Of a stretch of 64,000 bases of DNA, positions 58,671 to 64,000 are shown in pieces. The DNA is from Hallerella sp964397425 (GTDB lineage: Bacteria > Fibrobacterota > Fibrobacteria > Fibrobacterales > Fibrobacteraceae), in the NCBI GenBank assembly GCA_964397425.1, contig CAYNID010000002.1:62001-126000 (forward strand), read 5' to 3'. Positions within the stretch are counted from its first letter, which is position 1; each line of letters begins with the position of its first letter. Position numbers and translations under genes: made by a program. Below the pieces are notes generated by a model, which was given only the letters and a program-made list of their open reading frames with translations, did no database searches and was not told the DNA's origin.

Positions 58671-59620
58671 ATTAAGTCCGTCATGAATACGAACGAGGCG
58701 TTCTATAGTAAATTATTGCTAAGGAGCCTCAATATGGCAAATCAAAAGAAGTCCGTCTACAAATGTAAGCCACTGACAGACGGCAAGCGTGAAATCATCC
58801 AGAAGCTTTTGCGGGAGTACGACATCCAAGATGCCGGCAGCCTGCAAGAAACCCTCAGGGATCTTCTTGGCGGTACGATCAAATCCATGATGGAAGCCGA
58901 GATGGACGATAGCCTGGGATATGACAAGTCCCAACGGTCGGATAGAGACAACGCCCGCAACGGCCACAAGGTCAAGCGCGTAAGGTCGAATCTCGGCGAA
59001 ATAGAAATCGAGGTCCCTGTACGCCAAGGGGATGTCGGCCCGCCAGATTTCGGACACGCTCATGGACATCTACGGCTTCAAGGCCTCGGAAGACTTCATC
59101 TCCGACGTGACGGACAAGCTCTTGCCGCAAATCGAGGAATGGCAAAATAGCCCGCTGGAAAGCGTCTATCCGGTGTTGTTCATCGACGCCATCCATTATA
59201 CTCAGTTCGCGACAATGGCGCCATCCGCAAGCTTGCCGCCTAAGTAATCCTGGGGATTTCGTGCGATGGGCGCAAGGACGTCGTCTCCATCGACATCGGC
59301 GAGAACGAAAGCTCGAAGTACTGGCCGGGCGTTGCTCAAGGCCTTGTACCTGGCCACTCTTGAAGCTACGGGGAAATGGACGAAGCCGGTCCGTAATAGG
59401 GGCGCTATCTACGGCGAGCTTTGCATCATGTTCGAAGGCCGCCTGCCCGAATAGACGACATTCCCAAGCAAAGAGAAAACAGACGCATCGAGCAGGCGCC
59501 TGTTTTTGAACATGCATGACAAAATGGACCGCTAATTTTACTTTCTTAAAAGCGTTGAACTGCGCTCAACCCTAAACCAGTTTGCTGTAGAACCGCCTAT
59601 TTACAGAAAAAATTTCACAG
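58651..59620 (+). mobile_element. IS256-family element, internally deleted
   Basis: Left end CTGTGAAAAAAAGTCTGTAAA at 58651 and right end TTTACAGAAAAAATTTCACAG ending at 59620 are inverted repeats matching at most positions. The element is about 970 bases, shorter than a functional IS256 (about 1.3 kb). No target duplication is visible. Its tail matches the fragment at 43629-44014. Confidence 0.88.
58734..59454 (+). pseudogene. IS256-family (Mutator-type) transposase, degenerate
   Basis: N-terminal part intact (GKREIIQKLLREYDIQDAG, LLGGTIKSMMEAEMDDSLGY). There follows a deletion and frame change to ARQISDTLMDIYGFKASEDFISDVTDK and SVYPVLFIDAIHYT, then another frame (NGAIRKLAA, VILGISCDGRKDVVSIDIGENESSKYW). 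A large deletion then removes the catalytic core up to ALLKALYLATLEATGKW. The transposase cannot be active. Confidence 0.9.
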
Positions 59621-59981
59621 GCTCTTTTACTTTTACCATGATTCTGGCGTAAATGTTTGAATTGCTCTAGAAATGAGAATTTTGAATTAAACTCACGAGT
59701 ATCAACTAGAAAAGTTCATTTTCTTTGCTTATTTGGGTTGCATTCTCTGAAAATTTTATATATATTCTTTTCGAGAAATCTCGAAGCGATGCGTTGTGCG
59801 AAATTCGGACGAACATTGCGGTGTGGATTTTTATAAAAACAGCCGGATCGTTGTTTTTCAACCATCCGGCGAGTGCTAGCCAATGTCGCCGCCCAACAAG
59901 GTTTCCGGGGCCTTCAAGAAGCGCATTTGGTCAGCGTTTGTCAAATCGATGCGATATTTGTCGCAAAATCAAGGAGGGCTT

Positions 59982-60353
59982 ATGTCCAACGTTAAGGCAA
60001 TGTATTCCGTAGTATCGGGATATTACTGCGAACAGGTTGTTCAGTCAAATAACATTGACCGGGAACGTTATAACAGAAGTAAACTCCGAGAAAAGAAGTA
60101 TAACGAAGAATGGGAAAAACAGAAAGTAGACGTAAATGAAATGGTTGACGAATATGCTCCAAATGCAAAAGGTTTCAAGAAAGGTGGAAAATTTTTTTTT
60201 GAAGGAGCGGAGAATACCGTGATTTGTGATATGTCCTCAGGTTATCTGCGAATTAAGAAAAATGGAGTGAAAAAATTTTATCGTGAAGATGGTTCTTTGA
60301 CGCGTTCAAATAAAGGAACCCACTTTAAAATCAAAAAATGGGAGGAAGTGTAA
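59982..60353 (+). CDS. Small polymorphic-toxin-like protein, copy 2
   Basis: A 123-residue protein identical to copy 1 for its first ~87 residues. The tip then differs: GYLRIKKNGVKKFYREDGS instead of GYLRIRKNAADLYYRSDGT, with SNKGTHFKIKKWEEV at the end. Same AAGGAGG and start; its stop overlaps the immunity ATG. Presumably a toxin variant of altered immunity specificity. Confidence 0.65.
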   Translation: MSNVKAMYSVVSGYYCEQVVQSNNIDRERYNRSKLREKKYNEEWEKQKVDVNEMVDEYAPNAKGFKKGGKFFFEGAENTVICDMSSGYLRIKKNGVKKFYREDGSLTRSNKGTHFKIKKWEEV

Positions 60354-60706
60354 TGTGGTTTACGCTATTCATTGATTTAACCAACGTTAAATATTATGGT
60401 GGATGTATCCCGGAAATTCCTGATGAACAGGATGGTAGTTTTGAAATATTCAAATTTGACGATGAAGTTTACGCGCCGCTCTTCGATGAAGATTTTATCG
60501 ATGAAGTGAACGCCCTTTGCGACAGTTGTCTTGACCTTACGGATGTTGATTATTTTGACAAAGACAAATGCGTCAAATTGAAAAGCTGGTTGGAAAAACG
60601 GTTGTCCAACGAACTGAATCCCTTGCTAAAGCCGATTTATGAAAAATTGTTGGATTTTGCAGCACGGGCGATTGAACTTGGAACGGGTGTTGTCATCCAA
60701 CTTTAA
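60353..60706 (+). CDS. Cognate immunity-like protein, copy 2
   Basis: A 117-residue acidic protein. The first ~42 residues (WFTLFIDLTNVKYYGGCIPE, DEQDGSFEIFKFDDEVYAP) are diverged from copy 1. The remaining ~75 residues, from FDEDFIDEVN to VVIQL, are identical to copy 1. Translationally coupled to the toxin. Confidence 0.72.
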   Translation: MWFTLFIDLTNVKYYGGCIPEIPDEQDGSFEIFKFDDEVYAPLFDEDFIDEVNALCDSCLDLTDVDYFDKDKCVKLKSWLEKRLSNELNPLLKPIYEKLLDFAARAIELGTGVVIQL

Positions 60707-60930
60707 GGCGAACAAGGCGTATGTTCCCAGCAAGGGTTCTTATAGCCTAGATGCTTGCATATATCCAAGATATATGAATTCCGCGTCGATTAGAAGCGCT
60801 CTTGAATAAGGGTTCCGCCGGCGGACAGATTTTGCCCGAAATGCTTTTTGTTGACAACTATTGTCGACAAATGGGTGTATTTTTATGGAAAAGGCCAGAA
60901 GTCCTCTCGGCTTGCCGTTTTGGAGATTGA

Positions 60931-62061
60931 ATGATGCTTTGGAAAACTTTCGGTTTTATTTTTCTCGTGGTGCTGATTTTTTGTGTAGGCATGTGTGACT
61001 CCGATTCTTCAAAGAGTTCTTCGCGTAAGCGGAAACAGCCTGCTGAGCAAGTTAGCGAACCGGTCAAAGACACTTTGAATGCGCAGCAACATCGCGGAAT
61101 TGAAGCTTTGAAGAGTTGTCAATCGGCTCTCCGGGTTGGTGGCGTGATGGATTTGGGCAGTGTCAAGAAAAACAAAAAAATCGTTAAGGACGCCTTCATC
61201 GAACTCCTTTGCGGTGACAACGCGGAACAGAAAATTTGCAGACAATCTGACGACTTGTGGATGATTTGGAAAACCGGTGGAAACAATGTTTGCGCGATAG
61301 TTCCCTTAAACGAAGATTATTCGAAATCTGGAGAAGGATTCGTTTTTGATGGCGCGGGGACACTGCGAATCGCCTTGGAATACGCCGACAATGTTTTGAA
61401 TGGCGACATGGTTCTTTATGATAAAAATCAAAAAATGCTGGCAAAGGTTCCTTATGTCAACGGCAAGGAAAACGGCGTAGCCTATGCTTATTATCCATCA
61501 GGAAAGTTGATGTCCAAAGGCGAGTATAAAAACGGCTACCAAGAAGGATTGGAACAGGGATTTTTTGAAAACGGCGATTTGTATTCGGAGGCAAATTATA
61601 AAAGGGGAAAAATCGTAGGCTCCAAAATTCGGTATTGGAAAAAAACGGGAGCGATACTTGCCATCATTCCGTACAAGAATGGTGTGGAAAATGGCGTCGC
61701 ACAGCGATTTTCTAAAGAAGGTCAGACTGTTGAAGAAATTCCTTATGTTGGAGGGAAAATTAACGGAGTTTACAAAACGTATTGTCGGATGTCGGGAAAC
61801 CGGTCTCAGATGACTTATAAAAATGGGATTCCGGTCAGTCGAAAGTCCTGCGTCAATGCCGACGGTGTCGTTACCAAACGGGGACTTGAATCCATGAATT
61901 GCTGTGACGAAGAAAAAGTTCTCGCGGAATTGAAAGACTACATCGAAGAAAATTCAAGTAGAACCGAAGCGGCTGTGCGATCGATCAAAATTCCAAAGAC
62001 ATCGAGGTATAAAGTCCATAAAGCTCCGCTTACTGACATCGTGATTCCGAAGTATGAATGA
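60931..62061 (+). CDS. MORN-variant repeat protein, membrane-anchored or lipoprotein
   Basis: A 376-residue envelope protein. The N-terminal hydrophobic leader (FGFIFLVVLIFCVGMC) followed by a Ser-rich stretch suggests a lipoprotein or anchored protein, although the lipobox is imperfect. Residues about 150-300 contain MORN_2-type repeats of ~22 residues (VPYVNGKENGVAYAYYPSG, GEYKNGYQEGLEQGFFENG, IPYKNGVENGVAQRFSKEG). Similar proteins serve as scaffolds; no enzyme motif. GGAG precedes ATG 60931; an upstream TTGACA near 60852 may be its -35. Confidence 0.82.
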   Translation: MMLWKTFGFIFLVVLIFCVGMCDSDSSKSSSRKRKQPAEQVSEPVKDTLNAQQHRGIEALKSCQSALRVGGVMDLGSVKKNKKIVKDAFIELLCGDNAEQKICRQSDDLWMIWKTGGNNVCAIVPLNEDYSKSGEGFVFDGAGTLRIALEYADNVLNGDMVLYDKNQKMLAKVPYVNGKENGVAYAYYPSGKLMSKGEYKNGYQEGLEQGFFENGDLYSEANYKRGKIVGSKIRYWKKTGAILAIIPYKNGVENGVAQRFSKEGQTVEEIPYVGGKINGVYKTYCRMSGNRSQMTYKNGIPVSRKSCVNADGVVTKRGLESMNCCDEEKVLAELKDYIEENSSRTEAAVRSIKIPKTSRYKVHKAPLTDIVIPKYE

Positions 62062-62378
62062 TTGGGCGAAGATGATTTTTTTCGAGCCATTTTCGCAACC
62101 TCTCGCTGATGTGACCATGGGCTTGTTTACATCGTGGGTTTCTTCTTCTGTGGAAAACGGGACCTCTTTCATTGTTTCAAATAGATTTCGTCAAAACGTT
62201 CATTCGGGAAGAATGTGTCGCCGATGCTTCTTTCAACGCGAAGGAGATTCGATTCAAAGACAATTTCATCTTTTATTGAAATGGCGAATTTAAACCCTGT
62301 CGCATGACAAAATTTGACGAATTACAACGAGAGGGACATCCCTTTTTGAATCCTTAAAATAAAGCTAAATTTTGTACG
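62062..62378. other. Intergenic region, no confident gene
   Basis: 317 bases. A 79-codon frame (62054-62293) overlaps the MORN gene end, but its composition is not protein-like and it has no ribosome-binding site. No hairpin or repeat noticed. Confidence 0.5.
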
Positions 62379-62756
62379 ATGAAAAAGAAAGTTGCGTTTA
62401 TCTGTGTACACAATTCCTGCCGGAGTCAGATGGCGGAAGCGTTGGGCAAGCTCTTGCGGGGAAATGACTTTGAATTTTTCTCTGCCGGAACGGAAACCAA
62501 GCCTAAAATCAATCCAGACGCTGTCCGTTTGATGAAGCTGCTTTACGGCTTTGACATGGAAGTTTCGCAATACAGCAAAACCTTTGATCAAATTCCGAAG
62601 CCCGACATCATCATTTCCATGGGATGTGACGTCGGCTGCCCTGCTGTCGGCAGGGCATTTGACGACAACTGGGGAATTCCGGATCCAACGGGAAAACCGG
62701 ATGATTTTTTTGAAGCGGTGATTCGGAAAATCGAAGAAAAAGTCCGGGACCTGTAA
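62379..62756 (+). CDS. arsC: Arsenate reductase / low-molecular-weight phosphatase family protein
   Basis: A 125-residue cytoplasmic enzyme with the CX5R loop CVHNSCR (Cys9 to Arg15) followed by SQMAEA, and the downstream MGCDVGCPAVGRAFDDNWGIPDPTGK segment carrying additional Cys and the general-acid Asp. This combination fits thioredoxin-type arsenate reductases (ArsC) related to low-molecular-weight tyrosine phosphatases. No arsenic transporter or ArsR gene is adjacent, so a phosphatase role is not excluded. Confidence 0.85.
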   Translation: MKKKVAFICVHNSCRSQMAEALGKLLRGNDFEFFSAGTETKPKINPDAVRLMKLLYGFDMEVSQYSKTFDQIPKPDIIISMGCDVGCPAVGRAFDDNWGIPDPTGKPDDFFEAVIRKIEEKVRDL

Positions 62757-62822
62757 AATCGGCGGGAATCGTCCGGGGTGGATTTGTCAAGGACAGAAAA
62801 GTCGAAAGGGGTAAACTTCCAA

Positions 62823-62853
62823 TAAAAAAGCCTCGCATCCAAAGATGCAAGGC
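62823..62853 (-). terminator. Terminator of fba
   Basis: On the minus strand GCCTTGCATC and GATGCGAGGC form a stem with a four-base loop followed by six T; it lies 24 bases after the aldolase stop codon. Confidence 0.9.
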
Positions 62854-62876
62854 CTATAGGAAAAATTCAAAAAGAA

Positions 62877-63890
62877 TTATTTCTGGAACGGAAGACGGTC
62901 TGCGGAACCGAGCACGTCGCGGTTCTTGTGCATGTACATCTTCTTGAGTTCGTCACGAGCCGGTCCGAGATACTTGCGCGGATCGAATTCGCCCGGATTT
63001 TCAACGAAGACCTTGCGGATGGCGGCGGTCATGGCGAGACGTCCGTCAGAGTCGATGTTGATCTTGCAAACGGCGGACTTCGAAGCCTTGCGGAGCTGTT
63101 CTTCGGGGATGCCGACGGAGTTCGGGATCTTTCCACCGAACTTTTCGATTTCGCGGACGTATTCCACAGGAACGGAAGAAGAACCGTGGAGAACGATCGG
63201 GAAGCCCGGGAGCTTCTTTTCGATTTCTTCGAGAACGTCGAAAGCGAGCGGAGGCGGAATGAGGACGCCGTCAACGAGTTCGCATTGTTCCGGCTTGAAC
63301 TTGCAGCGACCGTGGCTTGTGCCAATGGAAATGGCGAGGGAGTCGACACCGGTCTTGCTGGTGAAGTCGATGACTTCTTCCGGACGGGTGTAGTGGGATT
63401 CTTCGGCAGCCACTTCGTCTTCAACGCCGGCGAGAACGCCGAGTTCGCCTTCAACGGTGACGTAGTCGGCCTGGGAGTGCGCATAATCGCAAACTTGCTT
63501 TGTGAGGGCGACGTTTTCATCGTAGGGGAGAGAAGAACCGTCAATCATCACGGAAGAGAAGCCGAGATCGATGCAGGACTTGCAAAGTTCGAACGAGTTG
63601 CCGTGGTCCAAGTGGAGGCAGATTTGCGGATCGGCCAGTCCCAATTCCTTCGCGTATTCGACGGCACCCTGTGCCATGTAACGGAGGAGAGTCTGGTTCG
63701 CATACTTGCGAGCGCCCGAAGAAACCTGGAGAATCACCGGGGACTTGGTTTCAACGCAAGCCTGGATGATGGCCTGCATCTGTTCCATGTTGTTGAAGTT
63801 GTACGCCGGGACCGCATATTGGTGCTTCATTGCGTCCGCAAACATTTCCTTGGTGTTCACCAGACCGAGAGTCTTGTAGGAAACTGCCAT
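62877..63890 (-). CDS. fba: Fructose-bisphosphate aldolase, class II
   Basis: Zinc-dependent aldol cleavage of fructose-1,6-bisphosphate in glycolysis, cytoplasmic. The 337 residues include VPAYNFNNMEQMQAII, LHLDHGNSFELC (catalytic Asp and zinc His), SSVMIDGSSLPYDEN, VEGELGVLAGVEDE, SIGTSHGRCKF, VLHGSSSVP and NIDSDGRLAMT. AGAGGT lies before the ATG. Monocistronic with its own terminator. Confidence 0.97.
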   Translation of the reverse strand: MAVSYKTLGLVNTKEMFADAMKHQYAVPAYNFNNMEQMQAIIQACVETKSPVILQVSSGARKYANQTLLRYMAQGAVEYAKELGLADPQICLHLDHGNSFELCKSCIDLGFSSVMIDGSSLPYDENVALTKQVCDYAHSQADYVTVEGELGVLAGVEDEVAAEESHYTRPEEVIDFTSKTGVDSLAISIGTSHGRCKFKPEQCELVDGVLIPPPLAFDVLEEIEKKLPGFPIVLHGSSSVPVEYVREIEKFGGKIPNSVGIPEEQLRKASKSAVCKINIDSDGRLAMTAAIRKVFVENPGEFDPRKYLGPARDELKKMYMHKNRDVLGSADRLPFQK

Positions 63891-63926
63891 GTTGTTACCT
63901 CTGATTGGTTGTGGCGGTGTTGCCCG

Positions 63927-63944
63927 CCGTTCGATATTGAACGG
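63927..63944. promoter_or_regulatory. Inverted repeat upstream of fba
   Basis: CCGTTC-GATATT-GAACGG, a 6+6+6 palindrome (the centre is also partly symmetric) 37 bases before the fba start. Its place in the leader suggests an operator or a short RNA hairpin; no matching regulator is identified. Confidence 0.45.
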
Positions 63945-64000
63945 TCTTCAATTTAGCAAAATCCCGTCCGTTCGGCGAATGCGTTTGGCGAAAATGTGAA

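Larger units (their letters stand above)
59630..60736 (+). repeat. 1.1-kb direct repeat, copy 2
   Basis: Second copy of 55886-56992, beginning ten bases after the IS256 right end. The leader hairpin recurs at 59842-59870. Differences concentrate at about 60249-60474, the toxin/immunity junction. Confidence 0.92.

Overview
The window looks like a Fibrobacter (phylum Fibrobacterota) chromosome or a very close relative. The evidence is a set of large secreted polysaccharide-degrading enzymes with Ser-rich linkers and C-terminal sorting-type modules (GH9 cellulase, PL1 pectate lyase, a DUF6055-type HExxH protein), a GH5 mannanase-like enzyme, a giant cadherin-like repeat protein, and a dedicated TonB2-type energy-coupling operon. 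No ribosomal RNA is present, so the genus is an inference from protein content.

Positions 1-38,600 are mostly ordinary chromosome. They hold the GH9 cellulase (cut by the left window edge); a 2,429-residue secreted protein of 23 tandem beta-sandwich repeats; an M23 peptidase, a lipoprotein and the GH5 enzyme; an HD-GYP response regulator translationally coupled to a hybrid histidine kinase; a six-gene TonB2-like operon (DUF3450, TtpC-like, ExbB, ExbD, TonB, TPR) plus a seventh gene; an IS3 relic; leuB; a pectate lyase behind a palindromic operator; tatD-like and gre genes; an ABC-2 exporter; a polar amino-acid ABC importer with a thioesterase; and pgk with a clear terminator.

Positions 38,900-60,740 are accessory DNA dominated by polymorphic-toxin material, in three blocks. 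(A) 38.9-43.6 kb: an XRE/ImmA-IrrE pair, then three tandem cassettes of an EndoU nuclease toxin with an immunity gene, then a DUF4417 gene. The three immunity proteins differ in their N-terminal halves but are almost identical at DNA level in their C-terminal halves. (B) 46.8-53.1 kb, starting at a tRNA-Lys beside a Xer recombinase: a row of orphan toxin modules on the plus strand, each facing a small convergent gene on the minus strand (probable immunity). A recurring boundary element (hairpin, TATATT, GGAGG) lies between modules. Toxins include a papain-fold Tox-PL protein and two HExxH metallopeptidases; several modules are decayed. (C) 55.9-60.7 kb: a 1.1-kb direct repeat carrying another toxin/immunity pair, flanking a second DUF4417-like gene, a decayed third pair and a degenerate IS256 element. 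Here too sequence difference is confined to the toxin/immunity junction. IS256, IS30 and IS3 relics lie among these blocks.

Positions 60,900-64,000 return to chromosome: a MORN-repeat protein, an ArsC-like phosphatase/reductase and class II fructose-bisphosphate aldolase.

The most interesting observations are the junction-limited diversification seen independently in blocks A and C, the convergent toxin/immunity modules of block B, and the exact period-three architecture of the giant repeat protein. Family names are from recognition of motifs by eye; no database search was run.
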